From the NCBI GenBank assembly GCA_020442635.1, contig JAGRJR010000024.1:1-40934 (forward strand): DNA of 40,934 bases. The letters are read 5' to 3'. The stretch comes from Lysobacterales bacterium. GTDB lineage: Bacteria > Pseudomonadota > Gammaproteobacteria > Xanthomonadales > Marinicellaceae. A program made the position numbers and the translations under genes. Within the stretch, counting starts at the first letter, position 1. Every line of letters starts with the position of its first letter. This document shows, piece by piece, positions 6,282 through 14,536 of the stretch. The notes under the pieces are model-generated. The model worked only from the letters and a program-made list of their open reading frames with translations, searched no databases and had not been told where the DNA came from.

Positions 6282-6689
6282 GTCATTTTCTCCACTCTCA
6301 AACTTCGGCTCCGAGAGACTTAAAACGTCTACACATTGATTGCAACTCATAAAGCAATAATGCTGAATGGCAGAACCGTCTCTTATGCCCTTGGACTGGC
6401 GCACAAACTCGTTTATGAGTTCCGATTCGTCGACCTTCCAGAACAGGTGAGGAAACTCATCCCAAATGTCATTCTTTGCACCGCTCAAACGATCTCCTTC
6501 GTCCGAACTTGCGTAAAATAACTCGTCCTCGAATCTGGCAATAAGCATCGGTTTGGTTTGATTGTGAGGGCGAAACCAAATACGAAAGCCCTCCCAATCA
6601 TCATGTACAGCCTCCACGTCAAATCGCATTCCGGCGTAAACGGGGATCGGATCCCACTTAAAGTATGTACCTATCCACATGACTTATAA
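6212..6689 (-). mobile_element. Integron gene cassette 1 (first position after attI)
   Basis: The junction with attI reads GTTATAAG (6690-6683, minus strand), and the R'' core at the far end reads CTTATAAC (6282-6275), its exact complement over eight bases. Excision would therefore regenerate a perfectly paired attC, so the cassette limits are supported directly. It carries one gene of 134 codons and a 76-bp attC. Confidence 0.8.
6276..6680 (-). CDS. Cassette-encoded hypothetical protein (134 aa)
   Basis: A soluble, acidic protein rich in Trp and Phe (MWIGTYFKWDPIPVY, FRIWFRPHNQ, FPHLFWKVDE) with three Cys near the C-terminus (CFMSCNQC). It has no signal peptide or membrane segment. The ATG is only a few bases inside the cassette (GTTATAAGTCATG), so translation or transcription must depend on sequence in attI or the intI region. 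Its stop lies in the attC core. I do not recognise the family; such orphan proteins are common in chromosomal integrons. As the cassette nearest attI it would be the latest inserted and the best expressed. Confidence 0.75.
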   Translation of the reverse strand: MWIGTYFKWDPIPVYAGMRFDVEAVHDDWEGFRIWFRPHNQTKPMLIARFEDELFYASSDEGDRLSGAKNDIWDEFPHLFWKVDESELINEFVRQSKGIRDGSAIQHYCFMSCNQCVDVLSLSEPKFESGENDL

Positions 6690-6874
6690 CAATTTATTAA
6701 ACATGCATTTTAGCATTTTAATCTGAGCAAAAACGCCAAAAATCAGCTGTTTTGTGTTGTTTTTTGTGAAAAATTGATGCCTTTTACTGATTGTTTGCAC
6801 TATTATTGGATTATATCTTATTTAAAACGCACTAATCCGCTATTATCGATTACATTCGAGATAAAAGCGCAATT
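6690..6874. other. attI region and intI/cassette promoter region
   Basis: This AT-rich gap separates intI from the first cassette. The recombination point is the G of GTTATAAG at 6690 (minus strand). A minus-strand cassette promoter would have to lie here or within intI; TAAAAT and TATAAT hexamers occur but none has a convincing -35. I see no LexA box (CTGT-N8-ACAG) near intI, unlike many SOS-controlled integrons. Confidence 0.6.
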
Positions 6875-7837
6875 ATGAAGCTATTAGACCAGGTCAGGGT
6901 TAAGATAAAATTCCTCAGGTACAGCGATGAAACAGCAAAAATATATGTTTACTGGATCAGACAGTTCATACTGTTTCATCAAAAAAAACATCCTGTTGAT
7001 ATGGGGAAAATCGAGATTGAACAATTTCTGACTTATTTAGCCACCCACAGAAAAGTTTCAGCCACTACACAAAATCAGGCCTTTAATGCCATTCTTTTTC
7101 TTTATCATAAGGTTCTTGGTATTTCACTTGAAAACCAAAACATCAATGCACTGAGGGCTAAACAAAGAATTCATCTACCGACTGTTCTGAGTGCAAAAGA
7201 AATCAAGCATCTAATTAGTCAATTCAATGACAATATTTATAAACTGATTACCCAGACTATGTATGGCTGTGGTTTAAGAATTTCTGAGGTTTTGAATCTG
7301 AGAGTCAAAGATTTGGACTTTGATTACAATCGAATCATTATTTGGGACAGTAAATCTCTCACTGACAGATCTCTGCCTATGCCCAAGCAGTTATTTGTAC
7401 CCTTTGAAAAATTAATCGCAGAAAATAAAATTACACACAAAAATGATTTATCCGATGGTTATGGTTCTGTTGAACTGCCCGATGCGTTAAAAAGAAAGTA
7501 TCCTCATGCGGATAAGGAATTTAAGTGGCAATACTTATTTCAAATGAACAAGGTTTCCAAAGACCCCAAATCAGGTGTTATCAGGCGACACCATGTTTTA
7601 CCGAGTACATATAACCGAAACTTGAACAAGGCGGTTAGAAAATCAGGGATTAACAAGAAAATCACTGCACACACATTACGCCACTCTTATGCTACGCATT
7701 TATTACAAGCAGGCATTGACATCAGAACCATTCAGGAACTACTGGGGCATAAAAGTTTGGAAACGACGATGATTTATACCCATGTGGTTAAAGAACTCAG
7801 TGAGAAAAATCGCTTCAGTCCGCTGGACTATTTATAG
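6875..7837 (+). CDS. intI: Integron integrase IntI
   Basis: A tyrosine recombinase of 320 residues. The N-terminal SAM-like domain (about 1-90) binds DNA. The catalytic domain carries R135 (GCGLRISEV), H266 and R269 ([10 protein letters not shown]), H292 (LLGHKS) and the nucleophile Y301 (MIYTHV). Between them lies the integron-specific insertion [18 protein letters not shown] (193-210) followed by KEFKWQYLF and RRHHVL, which separates IntI from XerC/XerD. The protein looks full length and ends in SPLDYL as in IntI1 (SPLDAL). It is divergent from the cassettes on the minus strand, the standard layout. It cuts and joins folded attC strands at attI or attC. Confidence 0.95.
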   Translation: MKLLDQVRVKIKFLRYSDETAKIYVYWIRQFILFHQKKHPVDMGKIEIEQFLTYLATHRKVSATTQNQAFNAILFLYHKVLGISLENQNINALRAKQRIHLPTVLSAKEIKHLISQFNDNIYKLITQTMYGCGLRISEVLNLRVKDLDFDYNRIIIWDSKSLTDRSLPMPKQLFVPFEKLIAENKITHKNDLSDGYGSVELPDALKRKYPHADKEFKWQYLFQMNKVSKDPKSGVIRRHHVLPSTYNRNLNKAVRKSGINKKITAHTLRHSYATHLLQAGIDIRTIQELLGHKSLETTMIYTHVVKELSEKNRFSPLDYL

Positions 7838-8239
7838 TGACTTCGGCTTGATGCTAATTTTTTTTGTCATTTGTGCCAATAGGTCGCCTACAAGAGGACG
7901 TTCCATGATGTTGTTTTGATATTCGATTACGGGTAATTTGGCTGACACAGTATCGCCAGATAACCAACCTAATTTGATCCACATTTCCAGTTCGATAAAG
8001 CCTTTATCAATATTGGCGTAAGTGTAATCAATTTCGGCATCATCCAACAATGATCTTAATAAGCTGGTATGGCCACAGCTGTCACGACCATATACCACCA
8101 GATGTTCTGGCGCAGGCATGAGCCGCTGTTTGTTCATGGCGATATAGGCAACTATCAAAACAATGAAAAAGAACACTATCAGAAACAAGGTTTTCAGATA
8201 GATTCTTAGAAATGATGGTTTTGTATTTGCGCTATCCAT
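7832..8239 (-). CDS. Membrane-anchored glutaredoxin-like protein with a single active-site Cys
   Basis: The protein has 135 residues. Residues 11-34 form one membrane helix ([20 protein letters not shown]). A thioredoxin-fold domain follows: [19 protein letters not shown] has the position of a glutaredoxin active site, but only one Cys (C55) is present, in CGHT instead of CPYC. A later VIEYQNN could be the cis-Pro region (KLPVIEY). Its end overlaps the end of intI by 6 bp in convergent orientation. It may be a thiol-disulfide or structural protein; activity is uncertain. Confidence 0.7.
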   Translation of the reverse strand: MDSANTKPSFLRIYLKTLFLIVFFFIVLIVAYIAMNKQRLMPAPEHLVVYGRDSCGHTSLLRSLLDDAEIDYTYANIDKGFIELEMWIKLGWLSGDTVSAKLPVIEYQNNIMERPLVGDLLAQMTKKISIKPKSL

Positions 8240-8328
8240 TGATGAATTTGAGCAATAAAAGAAACTTTCAGTTTATACCATGTCTTGGTTAGAACACAAA
8301 AAGAAGCACTTCATCAATTTTATATTGC

Positions 8329-8348
8329 ATATTCGCATAAACGAATAT
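8329..8348. promoter_or_regulatory. ArsR operator upstream of the ars operon
   Basis: ATATTCGCATAAACGAATAT has perfect 7-bp arms (ATATTCG and CGAATAT) around a 6-bp centre, and lies 11 nt before the arsR start. Position and symmetry fit binding of an ArsR dimer for autoregulation. Confidence 0.65.
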
Positions 8349-8359
8349 ACAATTTCACC

Positions 8360-8698
8360 ATGATTAATGTGACAGATTTTTTTAAAACCTTGAGCGATGC
8401 GACGCGCTTGCGTTGTTTGTTTTTGTTGTCCCGTTGTGAAAGTTTATGTGTGTGTGATTTTATGGAGATTTTACAAGCACCACAGTCGCGGATTTCTCGA
8501 CATTTTAAGTACCTGCGTGATGCGGGCTTGGTGGTCGATGAGCGTAAGGATCAATGGGTGCATTATCGTTTGAACCCGGATTTAACTTCCAAATGGCGGG
8601 ATATGCTGTTGCAGAACATGAATCATGTCGCGGAGCAGCTGCCTTTTGTGGATGATTTGAAGCGCTTGAAGTCTTATCAGGAAAATGGGTGTTGTTGA
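8360..8698 (+). CDS. arsR: Arsenical resistance repressor ArsR
   Basis: From ATG 8360 the product has 112 residues with the ArsR/SmtB winged helix: FFKTLSDATRLRCLFLLSRC, then the As(III)-binding helix with C30 and C32 (LCVCDFMEIL), and the recognition helix QAPQSRISRHFKYLRDAGLV. The C-V-C-D motif matches the E. coli type sensor. C26 lies one helical turn before it and could be a third ligand. The upstream in-frame extension to 8285 runs through the operator and is rejected. It is the first gene of arsR-arsC-acr3-arsH. Arsenite binding should release it from the palindrome at 8329. Confidence 0.93.
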   Translation: MINVTDFFKTLSDATRLRCLFLLSRCESLCVCDFMEILQAPQSRISRHFKYLRDAGLVVDERKDQWVHYRLNPDLTSKWRDMLLQNMNHVAEQLPFVDDLKRLKSYQENGCC

Positions 8699-8795
8699 TT
8701 TGAGGGTGGCAATTTGGGAACTATTTACCATTTTTAATAATGGACTGATGAAAGGTAAACTCTTTTTGAGCCAAGAAAGTTTACTCATATTATTT

Positions 8796-8812
8796 TTCGA
8801 GCTTTGCTCGAA
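8796..8812. repeat. Short hairpin next to repeat B
   Basis: TTCGAGCTTTGCTCGAA is a perfect 7-bp stem with a TTT loop. It sits 14 nt before a larger palindrome in the arsR-arsC gap and may be part of the same dispersed element. It has no T-tract in the sense direction. Confidence 0.4.
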
Positions 8813-8826
8813 TTCGCTTCGCTATA

Positions 8827-8855
8827 GATCCCCGGGTCAAGCCCGAGGATGACGG
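8827..8855 (+). repeat. Dispersed palindromic repeat B, copy 1
   Basis: The core is GATCCCCGGGTCAAGCCCGA followed by GGATGACGG. Arms CGGG and CCCG surround TCAAG. A second copy at 17019 has CGTG and CACG at the same place, a paired change that keeps the stem. This copy ends only 6 nt before the arsC start codon and may affect its translation. Confidence 0.65.
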
Positions 8856-8860
8856 ACTGT

Positions 8861-9286
8861 ATGAAGAAGAATATATTGTTTTTATGTACGGGGAATGCTT
8901 GTCGGTCGCAGATGGCTGAGGGTTGGTTGCGGCATTTAAAAGCTGATCAGTTCAATGTGTTTTCGGCAGGTATTGAGACCCATGGATTGAATCCCAATGC
9001 GGTTAAGGTGATGGCTGAAGTGGGTGTCGATATTTCTGGCCATAAGTCGCAATTGCTCTCTGAATTTGATGATCAGTCTTTGGATTATGTGATCACGGTT
9101 TGTGGTCATGCCAATGAAAGTTGCCCGGTATTCCCGGGAAATGCTCAGGTTATTCATGTGGGGTTTGATGACCCGCCCAAGATGGCTTTGGCTTTTGATG
9201 ACGAAGAACAGCAGTTGGATTGTTATCGTAAAGTACGTGACGAGATTAAGGGGTTTATTGAACAAATAGAAAGGGTGTTAAGTTGA
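8861..9286 (+). CDS. arsC: Arsenate reductase ArsC, thioredoxin-coupled type
   Basis: The product is 141 residues of the low-molecular-weight phosphatase fold. The P-loop is CTGNACRSQMAEG with nucleophile C9 and R15. The resolving pair C81 and C88 lies in VCGHANESCPVFPG. This three-Cys arrangement is that of the S. aureus pI258/Bacillus enzyme (C10, C82, C89), which reduces As(V) to As(III) using thioredoxin. ATG 8849 is also in frame, but ATG 8861 matches the usual MKKNILFLC start. The As(III) product would be exported by the Acr3 pump encoded next. Confidence 0.93.
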   Translation: MKKNILFLCTGNACRSQMAEGWLRHLKADQFNVFSAGIETHGLNPNAVKVMAEVGVDISGHKSQLLSEFDDQSLDYVITVCGHANESCPVFPGNAQVIHVGFDDPPKMALAFDDEEQQLDCYRKVRDEIKGFIEQIERVLS

Positions 9287-9289
9287 TTT

Positions 9290-9316
9290 GGAGATTCCCG
9301 CCTGCGCGGGAATGAC
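9290..9316 (+). repeat. Dispersed palindromic repeat A, copy 1
   Basis: The core ATTCCCGCCTGCGCGGGAAT forms a stem ATTCCCGC/GCGGGAAT, flanked by GGAG and GAC. It lies in the arsC-acr3 gap. The core has the ATTCCC-N8-GGGAAT form known from Neisseria dRS3 elements and many other bacteria. Confidence 0.75.
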
Positions 9317-9346
9317 TGTTTTTTTGGAAATGACAGGATATAAGAT

Positions 9347-10348
9347 ATGGGATTATTTGAAAGGTATTTATCGGTTTGGGTGGGTTTGTGTATTGTTGCT
9401 GGGGTGGTGCTGGGCAATTTTTTTCCAGCTATTTTTCAGCAGATTGCAGCGATTGAGTATGCCCATGTGAATCTGGTGGTGGCGGTGCTGATTTGGGTGA
9501 TGATTTATCCGATGATGGTGCAGGTTGATTTTGCTGCGGTTAAGGATTCGGGCAAAAATCCTCGGGGTTTGGTATTAACACTGATTATTAACTGGCTGAT
9601 TAAACCGTTTACCATGGCGGCTTTGGGGTATTTATTCTTCAAAGTGTTTTTCGCAGGCTGGGTTGATCCGCAAACTGCCAATGAGTACATTGCCGGAATG
9701 ATTTTGTTGGGTGTGGCACCTTGTACGGCGATGGTGTTTGTTTGGTCGCAGCTGACCAAAGGCAATCCCAATTACACCCTGGTGCAAGTTTCGGTCAATG
9801 ATGTGATCATGATTTTTGCCTTTGCGCCCATTGCAGCGTTTCTGTTGGGTATCAATGACATTGAAATTCCGTGGGAAACATTGGTGTTGTCAGTGGTTTT
9901 GTATGTTTTACTACCTTTGGTTGCTGGTGCTTTGACCCGTAAATTGATGCACAACCGCATTGAAGGTTTGTTGACAGTATTGAAGCCGTGGTCAATCATA
10001 GGATTATTGGCGACCGTGGTTTTGTTGTTTGGTTTTCAGGCAGAAAAAATCATCAATCAGCCTACCGCCATTGTGTTGATCGCTATTCCTTTGTTGATTC
10101 AGACTTATGGCATTTTCTTTATCGCTTATTTCATCGCCAAACGCATGCGGTTAAAACATGAGATCGCTGCGCCAGCTTGTATGATTGGTACTTCAAACTT
10201 CTTTGAACTGGCGGTTGCGGTGGCCATTTCTTTGTTTGGCTTGAACTCTGGTGCTGCTTTGGCAACGGTGGTAGGTGTGTTGGTAGAAGTCCCCGTGATG
10301 TTGTCTTTGGTGGCTTTTGCCAATCGAACCAGGCATTGGTTTGAGTGA
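9347..10348 (+). CDS. acr3: Arsenite efflux transporter, ACR3 family
   Basis: An inner membrane protein of 333 residues with about ten predicted helices. It contains the ACR3 signature in helix 4, [17 protein letters not shown], with the essential Cys at 126, and the conserved Glu region [17 protein letters not shown] near the end. It exports As(OH)3 using the proton motive force. AGGA lies 8 nt before the ATG. It follows arsC after a 60-bp gap holding a palindromic repeat, and is followed by another repeat and arsH. Confidence 0.95.
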   Translation: MGLFERYLSVWVGLCIVAGVVLGNFFPAIFQQIAAIEYAHVNLVVAVLIWVMIYPMMVQVDFAAVKDSGKNPRGLVLTLIINWLIKPFTMAALGYLFFKVFFAGWVDPQTANEYIAGMILLGVAPCTAMVFVWSQLTKGNPNYTLVQVSVNDVIMIFAFAPIAAFLLGINDIEIPWETLVLSVVLYVLLPLVAGALTRKLMHNRIEGLLTVLKPWSIIGLLATVVLLFGFQAEKIINQPTAIVLIAIPLLIQTYGIFFIAYFIAKRMRLKHEIAAPACMIGTSNFFELAVAVAISLFGLNSGAALATVVGVLVEVPVMLSLVAFANRTRHWFE

Positions 10349-10362
10349 TTTTGATTTTTTGA

Positions 10363-10389
10363 GAAGATTCCCGCCTACGCGGGAATGAC
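10363..10389 (+). repeat. Dispersed palindromic repeat A, copy 2
   Basis: The core ATTCCCGCCTACGCGGGAAT, flanked by GAAG and GAC, fills much of the acr3-arsH gap. It differs from copy 1 only in the loop and 5' flank. It ends 9 nt before the arsH start codon. Confidence 0.75.
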
Positions 10390-10398
10390 GAATTTAGT

Positions 10399-11118
10399 AT
10401 GGAACATTCATTACCCAATATCGATACAGAGATTATCAAGCCGATCAATAAAGATATGTTGTTTGATAATCAATTGTCCAATCATGCGCCGAAGATTTTG
10501 TTGTTGTATGGCTCATTGCGAGAACGCTCATTCAGTCGATTAGCCACAGAGGAAGCGGCGCGCATCTTGCAGTACTTTGGCGCAGAGACCAAAACCTTTG
10601 ACCCCAGAGGTTTGCCGCAACCTGATGGTGATGATGGCAGTCATCCAAAAGTGCAGGAATTGCATGAATTGGTTCAATGGAGTGAGGGTATGGTGTGGTG
10701 TTCGCCAGAGCGACATGGTGCCATGACTGGCATCATGAAGTCACAGATTGATTGGATTCCGCTATCGGTGGGTTCAGTCAGGCCCACCCAAGGAAAAACC
10801 TTGGCAGTCATGCAGGTCAATGGTGGTTCGCAATCGTTCAATACGGTGAATCAACTGCGAGTTTTGGGTCGTTGGATGCGTCTGTTAACCATTCCTAATC
10901 AATCATCTGTACCCAAAGCCTGGCTGGAATTTGATGATAACAATCGCATGAAACCATCCTCTTTGTATGATCGGATTGTGGATGTGATGGAAGAATTGGT
11001 GAAATTCACCCTGCTAACCCGTGACATTAAAGACCATCTGGTTGATCGCTATTCGGAAAGAAAAGAAGATCTGGCAGCCTTTAAAAAACGAATTGCTACC
11101 AGATCTTCCGATGACTAA
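10399..11118 (+). CDS. arsH: NADPH-dependent FMN reductase ArsH
   Basis: A flavodoxin-like protein of 239 residues. The FMN phosphate loop is [14 protein letters not shown], followed by [20 protein letters not shown] and [19 protein letters not shown], which are characteristic of ArsH. Known ArsH enzymes oxidise trivalent organoarsenicals and reduce quinones or dyes with NADPH. Last gene of the ars operon; its stop overlaps the end of the convergent gene by 4 bp. The N-terminal 30 residues are poorly conserved, but the ATG follows the repeat directly and no better start is seen. Confidence 0.93.
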   Translation: MEHSLPNIDTEIIKPINKDMLFDNQLSNHAPKILLLYGSLRERSFSRLATEEAARILQYFGAETKTFDPRGLPQPDGDDGSHPKVQELHELVQWSEGMVWCSPERHGAMTGIMKSQIDWIPLSVGSVRPTQGKTLAVMQVNGGSQSFNTVNQLRVLGRWMRLLTIPNQSSVPKAWLEFDDNNRMKPSSLYDRIVDVMEELVKFTLLTRDIKDHLVDRYSERKEDLAAFKKRIATRSSDD

Positions 11119-12533
11119 TCAGTACTGATTGATCGGTGGAAATGGGCAGGTTTACTGCCACCATATTGTGCCAACAATCCTTCTGCCGCACCTGCGTTGG
11201 TGTATTTTTGAAAAGACATAGAGATCACTGGCAAGCCTGTATAAACGTGTTGGTTCTCAGAGGTGCTTTGTTGTAAAAAACTCAAGTGTAGTTTACCCGA
11301 ATTAAAAGATCGCACGTCACGATAGTCAAAAAATCTGGAACCTAAAATCGATGTGGGCTGTTCATTACTCTCAGCCGATAATTCAACATGTTGAAAGGTA
11401 TGAATATTGTTACAAAGTTGGTAATTCGGCGGTGGTGGCGGGGGAGTCAGTTTTTGTTGTTTGGCAAAACATATTCCCCAGATATCATCACAGGATGACT
11501 CAGAATTTCGATCATAAGAAACTTTTTCAAAAGTAACACAACCGGCTTGGTTATTCGCAGGATCCACCAAACCAAAGGGTGCTACTTCGTCGTGATAGAA
11601 TCTTTTGGTCGGGAAAGACAAGACCACTTCAGTTTTTCCTGTAACAATTGGCTCAAGGTCATAGAATGTTTCTAACTGATGCTTATTTAACAAAGCACTT
11701 ATGGACTCATAACCGTTTTGCCATTCAGAAGAGATCATTTCGCCATTGTGTAAAATCAAAGAAACAGTGTCAGCTTCTGCCAATGAAGGTACACGCGTTT
11801 CACCAGGTTGCGTATGATAAATACTTTCTTCAGGATAGAAATGTTCAAAAGCGACACCCTCAACGGTGAATAACACACCTTCAGCCACATCAATCAATAC
11901 AGCCTCTGCAGACAAGCCCCCAGATGGGTGCTGTATGTGTGCATTGTGTAATTGACTTCCATCACCCGACCAATCACCACTGGAAAAGGCTGTATCTAAA
12001 GCTGCGCAATTGCTTGGGCTTCCTGCTCCAATTGGAATAGTTGCAGCTTGTCCCAGCTCTGAATTGATATCAACAACACCCATTTCAATGATTTCTATGA
12101 AACCTTCTCTGCTGCGTTCCAAATCAGTGTCATCTGATTCAGCCTCAATCTCATAGGGTAAAAATTGCTGACCCGCTGGGTTTAAAAACGGCGTGCAGGA
12201 TGTGTCAACACTGATAAATAATGCGGATGCTTCACCTGAATGACCGGGTATGGTAGAAATGGTTGGAACTATACCGGCCGTCCAAATATCTTGTGGCGCT
12301 AAATACAAATTAAAGCTCAACACCGCCTTGCCTTCTTTTCCTTCACGAAAATGAAGCTTCAGTGCTTTTACATCATCAGTTGAATTATTGACTGTAATTA
12401 ACGTATTTAAATTATTGTTAACAGTATAAAAAGGTAAAATAATTGATTCGCCATAACCATTGGTGCTGATGTTCACTCCTAATACGTTGATACCATATAT
12501 TAAAAAGATAAAAGTCAGAATTCCCTTACGCAT
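11115..12533 (-). CDS. Secreted protein of unknown function (472 aa)
   Basis: ATG 12533, with GGGG about 8 nt upstream, opens a signal peptide ([19 protein letters not shown]). The in-frame TTG at 12554 is less likely. The mature protein is beta-rich and acidic. It begins with [26 protein letters not shown] and contains [20 protein letters not shown], a pattern I associate with uncharacterised surface or secreted proteins of marine gammaproteobacteria. Several Cys (in [28 protein letters not shown]) could form disulfides, and a six-Pro run (TPPPPPPNY) separates the last ~100 residues. No catalytic motif is seen. Confidence 0.75.
   Translation of the reverse strand: MRKGILTFIFLIYGINVLGVNISTNGYGESIILPFYTVNNNLNTLITVNNSTDDVKALKLHFREGKEGKAVLSFNLYLAPQDIWTAGIVPTISTIPGHSGEASALFISVDTSCTPFLNPAGQQFLPYEIEAESDDTDLERSREGFIEIIEMGVVDINSELGQAATIPIGAGSPSNCAALDTAFSSGDWSGDGSQLHNAHIQHPSGGLSAEAVLIDVAEGVLFTVEGVAFEHFYPEESIYHTQPGETRVPSLAEADTVSLILHNGEMISSEWQNGYESISALLNKHQLETFYDLEPIVTGKTEVVLSFPTKRFYHDEVAPFGLVDPANNQAGCVTFEKVSYDRNSESSCDDIWGICFAKQQKLTPPPPPPNYQLCNNIHTFQHVELSAESNEQPTSILGSRFFDYRDVRSFNSGKLHLSFLQQSTSENQHVYTGLPVISMSFQKYTNAGAAEGLLAQYGGSKPAHFHRSISTD
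11117..11130. other. Palindrome at the convergent arsH/secreted-protein ends
   Basis: AATCAGTACTGATT is a perfect 14-bp palindrome starting in the overlapping stop codons of two convergent genes. It has no loop and no T-tract, so it is not a standard terminator. It may be chance or a protein site. Confidence 0.3.
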
Positions 12534-12596
12534 ACTATTCCCCAGATTTATCAATAGAATGGATCAAATATTACATGAGAGTACCGTAAATTCTTG

Positions 12597-13361
12597 TTAA
12601 TTGATTAAGTCCAACTTTGTCCTTTTCGATAGATAACAGTAGTAAAGCCATATTCCTATGGCCGCAGCTATATGCTTCAGGCTGTGACCGCTTATAAGAA
12701 CGATTGCCCGGAAGATTTCACCATCAAAATGTTCCAATAGCTTGGCCAGTACATACATCCCAAGAAACAACCACAGCAATTTTGTCTGTGAATAAGGGCG
12801 TGGATACAACATGAATATCAGCGGAATTAAAATCAATGGCAGGAACTGGACCAAGGCGTACCAACGCAAGTCACCTGCGCCAATAGACTCACTGTATTGC
12901 CAATAAACAATACTCATCAAACCAGCCAACAATAATGGCCAAAACAGGCTTTTGCCCATCTTTTCATCCACATGCTCAGCCACAATGACTGCAAAAAATG
13001 CCATAAAAGCAATGGTCATAGGTAAACGATCCCACACCAGGGTCTGGTTATTGGGTTCGAGGTGATACCAGGCCGAACCTAAGCCCACCAGGATGATGCC
13101 CACAAAAAATACCCAGTAATACAGTTTGAAACTTGCAGAAACGTTGAGTTTATTTTTTTGCAAGGCAGTCACACCCATAAAACCAACAATCAAGAATGGT
13201 ACATTGGACATCACATTCCAGAAGTTGCTTACACCCAATTTGGTTTCACCATCGGCGAACAGGTGGTAATTCAAGTCCTGTGGAATCGGATCAACCCAAA
13301 TCATCACAGCCGTGACCAGCGAAACCAGTACAGCTGCAAAAAATTTTGGGCTGATGTTCAT
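12597..13361 (-). CDS. Alkaline-ceramidase-like (CREST family) membrane hydrolase
   Basis: A membrane protein of 254 residues with about seven helices. The conserved metal-hydrolase set is visible: S96 and H100 in GSAWYHLEPNNQTLVWD, D111 in the same stretch, and H226 and H230 in SGHSLKH. S-x3-H, D and H-x3-H are the defining residues of the CREST superfamily (alkaline ceramidases, PAQR receptors). The motif NFWNVMSNVPFL near residue 46 is also typical of bacterial ceramidase-like proteins. Its ATG overlaps the hemY stop as ATGA, so it is the third gene of the hemX-hemY operon. The real substrate is unknown; hydrolysis of a membrane amide lipid is an inference. Confidence 0.85.
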   Translation of the reverse strand: MNISPKFFAAVLVSLVTAVMIWVDPIPQDLNYHLFADGETKLGVSNFWNVMSNVPFLIVGFMGVTALQKNKLNVSASFKLYYWVFFVGIILVGLGSAWYHLEPNNQTLVWDRLPMTIAFMAFFAVIVAEHVDEKMGKSLFWPLLLAGLMSIVYWQYSESIGAGDLRWYALVQFLPLILIPLIFMLYPRPYSQTKLLWLFLGMYVLAKLLEHFDGEIFRAIVLISGHSLKHIAAAIGIWLYYCYLSKRTKLDLIN

Positions 13362-14536
13362 TCTGACGATTTATCCTCAAGCACGCTGATGGACTGGTTA
13401 GGGTTCAACGAAGCCTTGTAATGTTCCAAAGCCTGAATGCCCTGATTTTGCTCATGGTAAATCAATCCCAGCATTTGGTGTACTTCTGCACTTGGCGAGA
13501 TTTTTAACAATTCCAATAACAGGCTTTCGGCTTTGTCCCAGTTCCTTTTGGCCAGCTGTAGTTTGGCATTGCATAATAATACGGAAGCTTTTCTTGGGTG
13601 TTGTACCAACCATTTTTCTGCCACTTTAAGGCGGTGATTGATGTTATAGGGTAGTTGTGACCAATAGATCACCAATTGCTCATCGAACTTATATTTCTGC
13701 GATTTCTCAATATAACTGGTGATGTCCTGAAAAGCCCCTACCCGTAATCCTGCTTCACAATAAGTGTGACTGTATTTGACCTGTTGTTTTTTATTTAAAC
13801 CTTGCCAGATTTCAATGAGTTCTTCGGGCGAGTCAACTTCTGCAAAGCGTTCCAAAGTGACCTGTTGTTTCAAGGCATTGCTTTGCTGGTGATTGATTAA
13901 TTGTAATTTTTCAGCTTTTGGAATGATATTTTGTAGTAATTTCCAATCTTTTAATTGTTGGCTGGCCTGGGTTAACAGGTGAATCGCCCTCGGATTATTG
14001 GGATAAGTTTTCAAAATACCTTCGAGTAATGGCATCGCCTTCTCAGCCTGTGCGCTTTTGATCCAGATTTCACAACGTGTTAAGTCAACCGTCAGTGGAT
14101 TATCAATCACTTTTTCAGCTTCGTCCAAATGGGCTTCGGCACGTTCCAATTGATGCTGTGCTACTGCTGCACGGGCTGCTGCCATATAACTCAACTCAGG
14201 TGTAGGACTTTTGTGTGCTGAGGCCAACAACAGTTTTTCCGCTTGAGACCATTTGCCTTCGCTTAACGCCAATAAGCCACGGGCAAATTTCTTGCGGCTT
14301 TGATTGGCAGTGATGTGCTTGATGGCTTTTTTTGGGGCTTTGAGCAGACCATAAATCAACCAGATGACCAGTATCAATGCCAATAACAATAAACCAGCAG
14401 CAATCACCGTCATTTGAATTTGATAACCCAATACTTCAATTTGTATCATACCGGGATTTTTAATCAAACTCGGCGTCAACCAGGCTGCCAGTAACAGCAG
14501 CAAAATCAGCAAAGTTATTTTAATTGATCTCAACAT
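13358..14536 (-). CDS. hemY: HemY-like TPR membrane protein
   Basis: The product has 392 residues. Two membrane helices (4-22 and 42-66) are followed by KAPKKAIKHITANQSRKKFARGLLALSEG, a signature of HemY, then TPR-like helical repeats to the end (for example EKAMPLLEGILKTYPNNPRA and DKAESLLLELLKISPSAEVH). HemY proteins sit in the inner membrane next to heme synthesis genes; the exact role is unsettled. It overlaps hemX by 1 nt and the ceramidase-like gene by 4 nt. Confidence 0.9.
   Translation of the reverse strand: MLRSIKITLLILLLLLAAWLTPSLIKNPGMIQIEVLGYQIQMTVIAAGLLLLALILVIWLIYGLLKAPKKAIKHITANQSRKKFARGLLALSEGKWSQAEKLLLASAHKSPTPELSYMAAARAAVAQHQLERAEAHLDEAEKVIDNPLTVDLTRCEIWIKSAQAEKAMPLLEGILKTYPNNPRAIHLLTQASQQLKDWKLLQNIIPKAEKLQLINHQQSNALKQQVTLERFAEVDSPEELIEIWQGLNKKQQVKYSHTYCEAGLRVGAFQDITSYIEKSQKYKFDEQLVIYWSQLPYNINHRLKVAEKWLVQHPRKASVLLCNAKLQLAKRNWDKAESLLLELLKISPSAEVHQMLGLIYHEQNQGIQALEHYKASLNPNQSISVLEDKSSE

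Noticed and set aside
6691..6874. LexA (SOS) box upstream of intI
   Set aside because: No CTGT-N8-ACAG palindrome is present on either strand; only loosely similar CTG and CAG words occur.
8796..8855. Rho-independent terminator after arsR
   Set aside because: The hairpins lack a T-tract in the sense direction and match dispersed repeats; read-through to arsC is expected.
11117..11130. Bidirectional terminator between arsH and the secreted-protein gene
   Set aside because: The palindrome has no loop and no T-tract on either side, so it does not fit an intrinsic terminator.
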